Under the pieces are notes generated by a model. That model saw only the letters and a list, made by a program, of their open reading frames with translations, ran no database searches and had not been told where the DNA came from. Positions 38,264-46,302 of a stretch of DNA of 64,000 nucleotides are shown here, piece by piece; the first letter of the stretch is position 1, and the number at the start of each line of letters is the position of its first letter. Source of the stretch: Geminicoccaceae bacterium. GTDB taxonomy: Bacteria; Pseudomonadota; Alphaproteobacteria; Geminicoccales; Geminicoccaceae. The stretch covers positions 1,743,501 to 1,807,500 of the forward strand of contig AP024683.1 in the NCBI GenBank assembly GCA_025999455.1. The letters run 5' to 3'. The position numbers were made by a program, and so were the translations under genes.

Positions 38264-39616
38264 ATGCGACCCGAGCTCGTGAAGCTGTTCGAGGCGGCGC
38301 GCGTGCCGCGCTACACGAGCTATCCGACGGCGCCGCACTTTTCGGCCCGGATCGGCCCGGCCGAGCACGCCGCCTGGCTCGCCGCCGTGCCGGAAGACCG
38401 GCCGATCTCGCTCTACCTCCACGTCCCCTTCTGCCGGCGGCTCTGCTGGTATTGCGGCTGCACGACCGCGATCGCGCCCGACACCGCGCGCCCCGAGGCC
38501 TATGCCGAGCTGCTCTCGGCCGAGATCGAGCTCGTGGCCGCACATCTTCCGGGGCGGGTGCCGGTCGCCCATTTGCACTGGGGCGGCGGCACGCCTTCGA
38601 GCGTCGGGCCGAGGGCCTTCCTGCGCCTCGTCGAGCGGCTGCGGCGGCGGTTCCGGATCGAGCCCGCGGCCGAACACGCGATCGAGCTCGACCCGCGCTT
38701 CCTCGAGCCCCCGACGATCGAGGCGCTCGTCGAGGCGGGCGTGAACCGGGCGAGCCTCGGCGTCCAGTCCTTCGACCCCGAGGTCCAGCGGGCGATCAAC
38801 CGGATCCAGCCGGCCGACCGCACGCTCGCCGCGATCGACGTGCTGCGCCGGGCGGGGATCTCGCGGATCAACGTCGATCTCCTCTACGGCCTGCCGAAGC
38901 AGACCGTGGCGAGCTGCCGGGCGACGGTCGCGGAGCTCTTGCCGGCGGCCCCGGACCGGGTCGCGATCTTCGGCTATGCGCACCTGCCGAGCCTCAAGAA
39001 GCATCAGCGGCTCATCGACGAACGGCAGCTGCCGGGCGCCGTCGAGCGGGTCGCCCAGTTCGAGGCGATGGCGGAAGCGCTCGAAGCCGCGGGCTACGTG
39101 CCCATCGGCCTCGACCATTTCGCCCGGCCCGAGGATCCGATGGCGCGGGCCGCGGCCGAGGGCCGGCTGCGGCGCAACTTCCAGGGCTACACGACCGATC
39201 CGGCGGAAACACTCGTGGGCCTCGGCGCGTCGGCGATCTCGAGCTTCCGCGAGGGCTACGTGCAGAACCTGCACGAGCTCGCACCCTGGCGGGCAGCGGT
39301 GCGCGAGGGGCGGCTGCCGACCGCGCGCGGCCTCGCCCTTTCCGCCCGCGACCGGCTCGAGCGCGAGGCGATCGAGCGGATGATGTGCGACGGGGCGGTC
39401 GATCTCGCCGCGGTCGGCGCGCGGCACGGGGTGGCCCCGCAAGCCTGCATCACGAACCCGACGCGCCTCGCCGAGCTCGAGCGGCTCGGCATCGTCGAGC
39501 GCGACGGCACGGTGCTCCGCGTCCCGGCCGAGTGCCGGCCGCTCCTGCGGATCGCCGCCACGATCTTCGACCGCTATCTCGAAGCCTCGCCGGCGCGCCA
39601 CGCCGTCGCCGTCTGA
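38264..39616 (+). CDS. hemN: Oxygen-independent coproporphyrinogen III oxidase HemN
   Basis: 450 residues. The radical SAM motif has Cys57, Cys61, Cys64 plus Cys66 (CRRLCWYCGC), the HemN-type CxxxCxxCxC arrangement that ligates [4Fe-4S]. Other blocks: HLHWGGGTPS, NRASLGVQSFDPEVQRAINRIQP, INVDLLYGLPKQT, GLDHFARPEDPMARA and RNFQGYTT, followed by the HemN C-terminal domain. The enzyme decarboxylates coproporphyrinogen III to protoporphyrinogen IX in haem synthesis without oxygen. ATG at 38264 follows GGGAGC. The FNR-type box upstream fits induction at low oxygen. Confidence 0.96.
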   Translation: MRPELVKLFEAARVPRYTSYPTAPHFSARIGPAEHAAWLAAVPEDRPISLYLHVPFCRRLCWYCGCTTAIAPDTARPEAYAELLSAEIELVAAHLPGRVPVAHLHWGGGTPSSVGPRAFLRLVERLRRRFRIEPAAEHAIELDPRFLEPPTIEALVEAGVNRASLGVQSFDPEVQRAINRIQPADRTLAAIDVLRRAGISRINVDLLYGLPKQTVASCRATVAELLPAAPDRVAIFGYAHLPSLKKHQRLIDERQLPGAVERVAQFEAMAEALEAAGYVPIGLDHFARPEDPMARAAAEGRLRRNFQGYTTDPAETLVGLGASAISSFREGYVQNLHELAPWRAAVREGRLPTARGLALSARDRLEREAIERMMCDGAVDLAAVGARHGVAPQACITNPTRLAELERLGIVERDGTVLRVPAECRPLLRIAATIFDRYLEASPARHAVAV

Positions 39617-39735
39617 TGCATCCCGGGGCTCGTCCCGAGGGCCGCGCGCCGCTGCGAGCGTTGAGCCCGCGACGCCGTTCCGCCTAGAACGGGCCGGAAC
39701 GGCCGCCCCCTCGGGGGGCTCCGGGAGCACGATCG

Positions 39736-41721
39736 ATGTGCGGCTTCGCCGGGATCCTCGATCCGCGCGCCGGCGATCCGGCGAGCCTCGCCGAGCTCGC
39801 CCGGGCGATGGCCGCCCCGATCGCCCATCGCGGGCCGGACGACGAAGGGGTCTTCGTCGAAGCCGAGGCGCGGCTCGCTCTGGGCTTCCGCCGCCTCGCG
39901 ATCCGCGATCTGACGGCGGCCGGCCACCAGCCCATGCTCTCGGCGAGCGGCCGCCACGTCGTCGTCTACAACGGCGAGCTCTACAACGCCGAGGCGCTCG
40001 CGGCCGATCTCGCGGCGCAGGGGGTGCGGCTGCGCGGCGGCTCCGACACCGAGGTCCTGCTCGAGGCCTGCGAGCGGTTCGGCGTCGAGGCGACCCTCGA
40101 GCGGTGCCTCGGCATGTTCGCCTTCGCGCTCTTCGATCGGCGCGAGCGGCGGCTCTGGCTCGCCCGCGACCGGCTCGGCAAGAAGCCGCTCCATTGGGGG
40201 CTCGACGGCAGCCGGCTGCGCTTCGCTTCGCAGCTCAAATGTTTCTTCGCCGACCCGAGCTTCCGGCCCGAGGTCGACCGCGACGCCCTCGGGCTCTATC
40301 TGCGGCTCGGCTACGTGCCGGGCGCGCGCTCGATCCTGGCCGGGGTGCACAAGCTCGAGCCCGGCCATCTGCTGCTGCGCGAGGCCTCGGGGCGGATCAC
40401 GATCCACCGCTATTGGGACCCGGTCGCGGTCGTCGAGGCGGGGCTCGCCGACCCGCTCGATCTGCCCGAGGACGAGCTCCTCGACCGGTTCGAGGCGCTG
40501 CTCGCCGATGCGGTCCGCCGGCGGATGGTCGCCGACGTGCCGCTCGGGGCCTTCTTGTCGGGCGGGATCGACAGCTCGACGGTCGTGGCGCTTCTCCAGG
40601 CGCAGAGCCCGCGGCCCGTCGCGACCTTCACGATCGGCTCGCCCGACCCGGCCTTCGACGAATCGGCGGAAGCGCGGGCGGTCGCCCGCCGCCTCGGCAC
40701 CGCGCATCACGAGCTCGTGGTCGGCCCCGACGAGGCACTCGCCCTCGTCCCGGAGCTGCCCGAATGGTTCGACGAGCCCTTCGCCGACAGCTCGGCCATT
40801 CCGACCCTGCTCGTCGCCCGGCTCGCCCGCCGGCACGTCACCGTGGCGCTCTCGGGCGACGGCGGCGACGAGCTCTTCGCGGGCTATCGGCGCTACGGCG
40901 AGGCGCTCGCTTGGGCGCGCCGCCTCGAGGGGCTGCGGGGCGGGGCGCGGCGCGCCGCGGCGGCGCTCTTGGCGCGGGTCCCGGCCGACCTCGCCCCACC
41001 CGGCTCGGCGCTGCTCCCGGCCCGGCTCGAGCCCGAACGGCTCGGCGAGCGGGCGCGCCGTCTCGCCCGCTTGCTCGAGGGACCACCCGAGCGGGCGAGC
41101 CTCGAGATCGCGAGCCATTGGAGCGAGCCCGAGCTCCTGACCGGCCGGCCGGCACCCGAGCCGCCGGGCTTCGACGGCACGCTCGCCGACCGGATCCCCG
41201 ACCTCACGACCCGGCTGCAGCTCTTGGACCTCCTCGCCTGGCTGCCCGAGGACATCCTCACCAAGCTCGACCGGGCGACCATGGCGGTGAGCCTCGAGGC
41301 GCGTTGCCCCCTGCTCGACCACCGGGTCGTCGACTTCGTCTTCCGCCTGCCGGCGCGCGCCCGGGTCCGCCCCGGGCGGAGCAAGTGGCTCCTGCGCCGG
41401 CTCCTCGCCCGCTATCTGCCGGCCGAACTCGTCGACCGGCCCAAGCGCGGCTTTTCCGTACCGATCCACAGCTGGCTCCGGGGCCCGCTGCGGGATTGGG
41501 CGGAGGATCTCCTCGACCCGGTCCGCCTCGCCGAAGCGGGCCTCGTCGACCCCGCGCCGGTGCGGACCGCCTGGCGCCAGCATCTCGACGGCCGGGCCGA
41601 CCGCCGCTTCCCGCTCTGGAACCTCTTGATGCTCGAAGCCTGGCGCCGGCGCTGGCTTTCGGGGGCGAGCGCGCTCGTGCGAGCGGCCCGGACGCCGGTC
41701 ACGCTCGGCACGGCCGGCTGA
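39736..41721 (+). CDS. asnB: Asparagine synthetase (glutamine-hydrolysing), exopolysaccharide-type
   Basis: 661 residues. The class II glutaminase starts with catalytic Cys2 (MCGFAGI) and has HRGPDDEG, YNGELYN, and GGSDTEVLLEACERFG. The synthetase domain has the PP-loop SGGIDSSTVVALLQ, FTIGSPDPAFDESAEARAVA, SGDGGDELFAGYRRY, and C-terminal RPKRGFSVPIHSWLRG. Both halves are intact, so glutamine-dependent amidotransfer from aspartate is expected; the size and C-terminal region resemble AsnB variants found in polysaccharide or exosortase clusters, but no such cluster is here. Confidence 0.93.
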   Translation: MCGFAGILDPRAGDPASLAELARAMAAPIAHRGPDDEGVFVEAEARLALGFRRLAIRDLTAAGHQPMLSASGRHVVVYNGELYNAEALAADLAAQGVRLRGGSDTEVLLEACERFGVEATLERCLGMFAFALFDRRERRLWLARDRLGKKPLHWGLDGSRLRFASQLKCFFADPSFRPEVDRDALGLYLRLGYVPGARSILAGVHKLEPGHLLLREASGRITIHRYWDPVAVVEAGLADPLDLPEDELLDRFEALLADAVRRRMVADVPLGAFLSGGIDSSTVVALLQAQSPRPVATFTIGSPDPAFDESAEARAVARRLGTAHHELVVGPDEALALVPELPEWFDEPFADSSAIPTLLVARLARRHVTVALSGDGGDELFAGYRRYGEALAWARRLEGLRGGARRAAAALLARVPADLAPPGSALLPARLEPERLGERARRLARLLEGPPERASLEIASHWSEPELLTGRPAPEPPGFDGTLADRIPDLTTRLQLLDLLAWLPEDILTKLDRATMAVSLEARCPLLDHRVVDFVFRLPARARVRPGRSKWLLRRLLARYLPAELVDRPKRGFSVPIHSWLRGPLRDWAEDLLDPVRLAEAGLVDPAPVRTAWRQHLDGRADRRFPLWNLLMLEAWRRRWLSGASALVRAARTPVTLGTAG

Positions 41722-41801
41722 GGGCGCGACGAGCGGCGCGTTGGAGGGACCGGCGATCCGGGCTATGGGGCCGGGGCTCGTCCTCGGCCCCGAGGGGATC
41801 C

Positions 41802-42791
41802 ATGCTCGCCACGCTCACCCGTTTCGCCCGCGACTACCGGGTCGTCGAGCCCTCGCCCGAGGGCGAGCTCGGCGCCGACGTGATCTGGCTCGATCTCCGC
41901 TCGCCGAGCGCCGAGGAGGTGCGCTTCGTCGAGCGGGTGCTCGGGATCGCCGTGCCGTCGCGCGAGGAGATGCAGGAGATCGAAGCCTCCTCGCGGGTCT
42001 ACGAGGAGAGCGAGGCGCTGTTCCTCACCGCCACGCTCCTCTACCACGCCGACGAGCCGCCGCCCGCCACGACCGAGATCACCTTCGTCTTGAAGGGCGA
42101 CCGGCTCGTCACCCTGCGCTACGAGGATCCGCAGCCCTTCCGCACGCTCAAGTCGCGGCTCGAGCGGACCGGGGCGGGGCTCGTCACGGGCCAAGCGGTG
42201 TTCTTCTGGCTCATGGACCAGATCGTCGCCCGCCTCGCCGACATCCTCGAGAAAACCGACCTCGAGGTCGACACGCTCTCGAGCAAGATCTTCGGTGCCG
42301 CGAACAAGAACGGCAAACGCTCGGGCGATCAGCCCGATCTCGTCGACACGGTCGAGCGGATCGGCCGGAGCGGCGACACGACGGCGAAGCTGCGCGAGAG
42401 CCTCTTGACCCTGCAGCGCGTGTTGCTGGCGGTGGGCGTGAGCGAGCTCGCCGCGGTCGGCAACAAGAAGGACACCCGCACCCGCGCCAAGGCGCTCGTC
42501 CGCGACGTTCAGTCGCTCCTCGACCACACGGCCTTCCTCTCGCAGAAGATCGGCTTTTTGCTCGAAGCCACGCTCGGCCTCATCAACATCGAGCAGAACA
42601 AGATCATCAAGATCTTCTCGGTCGTGGCGGTCGTATTCCTACCGCCGACCTTGATCGCCAGCATCTACGGCATGAACTTCGAATACATGCCGGAGCTGTC
42701 TTGGCCGCTCGGCTATCCCTTCGCGCTCGCGCTCATGGTGCTCTCGGCGGTGCTGCCCTATTGGTTCTTCAAGAAGCGGGGCTGGCTTTGA
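41802..42791 (+). CDS. corA: CorA-family Mg2+/Co2+ channel
   Basis: 329 residues. The cytoplasmic N-terminal domain and long stalk helices (about 150-280) lead to two C-terminal membrane helices with the signature YGMN (about residue 291; IYGMNFEYMPEL), which forms the selectivity filter. The last residues KKRGWL are basic, as in CorA. The protein should form a pentameric divalent cation channel in the inner membrane. ATG at 41802 follows CGAGGGG. A thioesterase gene overlaps its stop codon. Confidence 0.93.
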   Translation: MLATLTRFARDYRVVEPSPEGELGADVIWLDLRSPSAEEVRFVERVLGIAVPSREEMQEIEASSRVYEESEALFLTATLLYHADEPPPATTEITFVLKGDRLVTLRYEDPQPFRTLKSRLERTGAGLVTGQAVFFWLMDQIVARLADILEKTDLEVDTLSSKIFGAANKNGKRSGDQPDLVDTVERIGRSGDTTAKLRESLLTLQRVLLAVGVSELAAVGNKKDTRTRAKALVRDVQSLLDHTAFLSQKIGFLLEATLGLINIEQNKIIKIFSVVAVVFLPPTLIASIYGMNFEYMPELSWPLGYPFALALMVLSAVLPYWFFKKRGWL

Positions 42792-43234
42792 ACGACGAGC
42801 TCCGTGCGCGGTTCGAGGCCGTGCTCGCCCGGGCCGCGGGTGCGCCGCTCACGGGCCCCTTCGAGACGCTCGTGGGTTACCGCTACGGCTGGGACGAGGC
42901 GGCCGGGCTCACGGTCGAACTCGACCTCGACCGGCGCCACACGAGCCAATACGGGGTCGCCCACGGCGGGGTGACGCTCGTGCTCCTCGACACGGTGGGC
43001 GGGGTGGCGGCGGCGCTCGCGGTCGGCGAGGAGCTCGAGCGGATCGCCACGATCTCCTTGGCGGCCAACTTCATCCGCGCGGTCCGCCCGGGCCGGGTCG
43101 TGGCGACCGCGCGGATCGACCATCTCGGGCGGAGCGTCGCCCATCTCGTCATGCATCTGCACGAGGGGAGCGCCCAGGGGCCGCTCCTCGCCACCGCCAC
43201 GGGTGCCTATCGGCTCTTCCGCCGCCAAGGTTGA
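42788..43234 (+). CDS. Hotdog-fold thioesterase (PaaI-like)
   Basis: 148 residues from a TTG overlapping the CorA stop (TTGA). HTSQYGVAHGGVTLVLLDTVGG is the PaaI/YbgC-like hotdog helix with the conserved HGG and Asp, followed by LAANFIRAVRPGRVVATARI and SVAHLVMHLH. Such proteins hydrolyse acyl-CoA thioesters as dimers or tetramers. The acyl group is unknown; nearby lipid genes are absent. Confidence 0.88.
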   Translation: MNDELRARFEAVLARAAGAPLTGPFETLVGYRYGWDEAAGLTVELDLDRRHTSQYGVAHGGVTLVLLDTVGGVAAALAVGEELERIATISLAANFIRAVRPGRVVATARIDHLGRSVAHLVMHLHEGSAQGPLLATATGAYRLFRRQG

Positions 43235-43306
43235 GGGCCCGAGAGGCGGGCTCTATATCCGCGAGGCGTGGCCGCCGGCCGGCGGACCGCGGGACGGGAG
43301 GGAGCG

Positions 43307-45625
43307 ATGGCGAAATTCGGGATCGGCCAGCCGGTGCGTCGGGTCGAGGATCAGCGGCTCGTGACCGGCCGCGGTCGCTACACCGACGACATCAACCTGC
43401 CCGGCCAGGCCTGGGGCTACGTCGTCCGCAGCCCGCACGCGCACGCCCGCATCCGCCGGATCGACACGGCCGCCGCCCGTTCCGCACCGGGTGTGCTCGC
43501 GGTCTTCACGGCCGAGGATCTGGGCGATGCCGCGGTTCCCTGCTTCGTGCCGATGAAGAACCGCGACGGCAGCGACGCGCCGATGCCGCGCCATCCCGTG
43601 CTCGTGCGCGACAAGGCCCGCTACGTCGGCGACAAAGTGGCCTTCGTCGTGGCCGAGACCCGGGCCCAGGCACGCGACGCGGCCGAGCTCGTGGCGATCG
43701 AGTGGGAACCGCTCGACGCCGTGGTCGACACCGCCTCGGCCGCGAGCGCGGGCGCGCCCCCCGTCCACGAGGAATGCCCGAACAACGTCGCCTTCGACTG
43801 GCATTTCGGTGACGCCGAGGCGGTCGAGCGGGCCTTCGCCCGGGCCCATCGGACCGTACGGCTCGAGCTCGTCAACAACCGGCTCGTGTGCAACCCGATG
43901 GAGCCGCGCGCCGCGGTCGCCGAATGGGACGCGGCGGCGGGCAAGCTCACCGTCCACACCTGCACCCAAGGTGGCTGGGCCTTCCGCGACGTGCTCGCGC
44001 AGAACCTGGGTCTGCCGAAAGAGAAGGTGCGGGTCGTCACCCCCGACGTCGGCGGCGGCTTCGGCATGAAGGCGATGTTCTACGGCGAGTACACGCTCTG
44101 CGCCTTCGCCGCCCGGAAGCTCGGCCGGCCGGTCAAGTGGACGAGCGAGCGGGGCGAAGCGTTCCTCTCCGACAGCCAGGGCCGCGACCACGTCACGGTG
44201 GCCGAGCTCGCCTTCGATTCCGATCACCGGATCCTCGGCATGCGCTGCCGGGTCACGGCCAACATGGGTGCGTACTACTACTTCTACGCGCCCTTCATCC
44301 CGACCTGGGCGGCGCTCAAGGTCCTGCCCGGTGTCTACGACGTCAAATGCCTGAGCTACGGGGTGAAGGCGGTCTTCACGAACACCGTCCCCGTCGACGC
44401 CTATCGGGGTGCCGGGCGGCCGGAGTCGATCTACTGCATCGAGCGGCTCATGGACCTCGCCGCGGCCGAGCTCGGCGTCGACCGGCTGGAGCTCCGGCGC
44501 AAGAACTTCATCCGCCCCGAGCAGATGCCCTTCAAAACGGCGGCGGGCGAGGTCTACGATTCGGGCGAGTTCGCCCGCGTCATGGACGAGGCCGTGCGGC
44601 GCGCCGACTGGGCGGGCTTTCCGAAGCGCCGGGCGGAAGCGAGCGCGCGCGGCAAGCTGCGCGGCATCGGGCTCTGCTATTACATCGAATCGACCATGGG
44701 CAACCCGGTCGAGCACGCGACCGTGCGCTTCGCCGCGGACGGCGCGGTCGAGGTCCTGGTCGGCACGCAGAGCAACGGCCAGGGCCACGAGACGGCCTAT
44801 GCGCAAGTCCTCGTCGAGCGGCTCGGCGTGCCCTTCGAGAAGATCCGGATCGTCCAGGGTGACACGGATGCGATCGCCGACGGCGGCGGCACGGGTGGCT
44901 CGCGCTCGCTCACGGCCGAGGGTGTGGCGATCTGCGAGGCCTCGGATCGGGTGATCGAGAAGGGCAAGATCGCCGCCGCCCACGTCTTCGAGACGGCGGT
45001 CGCCGACATCACCTTCGAGGACGGCATCTTCCGGGTGGCCGGCACGGACCGGGCGATCGGCATCCTGGAGCTCGCCGAGCGCGTGCGGGTGATGGAGACG
45101 AGGCCCGCCGGGCTCGAGAAGGGGCTCGATTCCGAAGCCACGATCAAGCTCGACGCCTGGACCTTCCCGAACGGCTGCCACGTGGCCGAGGTCGAGGTCG
45201 ACCCGGACACGGGCGTGACGCGGATCGTCCGCTACACCGTGGTCGACGATTTCGGGGTCGTCGTGAACCCGCTCCTCGTCGAGGGTCAGGTCCACGGCGG
45301 GGTCGTCCAGGGGATCGGCCAGGCGCTGCTCGAGCGGACGGTCTACGACGCCTCGGGCCAGCTCCTGACCGGCTCCTTCATGGATTACTGCATGCCGCGG
45401 GCGGACGATCTGCCCTCCTTCGACTTCTCGACGGTCGAGGTCCGCTGCCGCAACAATCCCTTGGGCGTGAAAGGCTGCGGCGAGGCCGGCTCGGTCGGCT
45501 CCTGTGCCGCGGTGATCAACGCGCTCGTCGACGCGCTGCAGCCTTACGGGGTGCGGCACGTCGACATGCCGGCCACGCCCGAGAAGGTCTGGCGGATCAC
45601 GCAGGGCCGCCGCGCCGCCGCCTGA
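43307..45625 (+). CDS. Molybdenum hydroxylase large subunit (xanthine dehydrogenase/CO dehydrogenase CoxL-like)
   Basis: 772 residues from an ATG behind GGGAGGGAGCG. The N-terminal RVEDQRLVTGRGRYTDD, the middle GGGFGMKAMFYGEYTL, AYRGAGRPESIYCIERLMD, GTQSNGQGHETAYAQVLVERLG, DGGGTGGSRS and the active-site Glu in KGCGEAGSVGSC are the conserved blocks binding molybdopterin. The CoxL diagnostic AYRCSFR loop is AYRGAGR here, so this is not a form I CO dehydrogenase; form II-type or another aldehyde/xanthine-like hydroxylase is more likely. The FAD medium subunit and [2Fe-2S] small subunit genes are not adjacent. Confidence 0.87.
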   Translation: MAKFGIGQPVRRVEDQRLVTGRGRYTDDINLPGQAWGYVVRSPHAHARIRRIDTAAARSAPGVLAVFTAEDLGDAAVPCFVPMKNRDGSDAPMPRHPVLVRDKARYVGDKVAFVVAETRAQARDAAELVAIEWEPLDAVVDTASAASAGAPPVHEECPNNVAFDWHFGDAEAVERAFARAHRTVRLELVNNRLVCNPMEPRAAVAEWDAAAGKLTVHTCTQGGWAFRDVLAQNLGLPKEKVRVVTPDVGGGFGMKAMFYGEYTLCAFAARKLGRPVKWTSERGEAFLSDSQGRDHVTVAELAFDSDHRILGMRCRVTANMGAYYYFYAPFIPTWAALKVLPGVYDVKCLSYGVKAVFTNTVPVDAYRGAGRPESIYCIERLMDLAAAELGVDRLELRRKNFIRPEQMPFKTAAGEVYDSGEFARVMDEAVRRADWAGFPKRRAEASARGKLRGIGLCYYIESTMGNPVEHATVRFAADGAVEVLVGTQSNGQGHETAYAQVLVERLGVPFEKIRIVQGDTDAIADGGGTGGSRSLTAEGVAICEASDRVIEKGKIAAAHVFETAVADITFEDGIFRVAGTDRAIGILELAERVRVMETRPAGLEKGLDSEATIKLDAWTFPNGCHVAEVEVDPDTGVTRIVRYTVVDDFGVVVNPLLVEGQVHGGVVQGIGQALLERTVYDASGQLLTGSFMDYCMPRADDLPSFDFSTVEVRCRNNPLGVKGCGEAGSVGSCAAVINALVDALQPYGVRHVDMPATPEKVWRITQGRRAAA

Positions 45626-45646
45626 GCGCGGTCGGCGCCGCGGCGT

Positions 45647-46138
45647 TCAGGAGGGATCGGCGACGCGGCGGCGGGCCGTCGCCGCGTCCAGGACCCCGGT
45701 GAGGGCGAGTGCGGCGAGCTCGGCACTGCGCGCCGCCAAGCCGGCGCAGCTCGCCATCCCGGACAGGCCGAGCTCGCTCCAGGCGCGCCAAAGGGCGAGC
45801 CCCGAGGCGACCGGCGGGAGCCGGCAAGCGACACCGAGGCCCGTGCTCCAGAGCGCGAGGCTCTGGCCGAGCCAGCTCGTCGCCAGGGCGGAAGCGGGAT
45901 CGGAGGGGGCCGGTGCCGGCGGTCGCGCCGCGATCGCGGAGGGGGACACCGATCGCCGGACGGGCCCGCCCGCCGCGCCGACCACGGCACGGGCGAGGGA
46001 GACCGCACCGCGCTCGGCCCGCCGGCGATCGTCGTTCGCCGCCGCCAGCGCCAGTCGCACCGGCCGGGCGAGCACCTCCGCTCGGATCAGGCCCAGCTCG
46101 CGCCGTTCACCGCCGCCTCGATCGCCCATCGTCTCCAC
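45647..46138 (-). CDS. Hypothetical protein
   Basis: 163 residues from a GTG at 46138, with a better-placed ATG at 46129 three bases after GGAG as the alternative. Ala/Leu-rich, with a hydrophobic central region (around SWLGQSLALWSTGLGVACRL and a later LALWRAWSELG) but no clear membrane span or signal. It is convergent with the molybdenum hydroxylase, 21 bases apart. I do not recognise the family. It could be a helical granule-associated protein, but nothing proves this. Confidence 0.5.
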   Translation of the reverse strand: METMGDRGGGERRELGLIRAEVLARPVRLALAAANDDRRRAERGAVSLARAVVGAAGGPVRRSVSPSAIAARPPAPAPSDPASALATSWLGQSLALWSTGLGVACRLPPVASGLALWRAWSELGLSGMASCAGLAARSAELAALALTGVLDAATARRRVADPS

Positions 46139-46302
46139 CCGTCGCCGACCGCTCGGGTGTCCTCCCTGCCGGCCGCCACCGTGACCGCACGGCGACCGAC
46201 CGACAAGAGGCGCGAACGGTCACGGACCATCCTGAACGGGTGACGGTTAAGGGTGTCACCCGAACGCGACAGGGGCGCATCCCGATGCAGCCCCGGGGTA
46301 CG

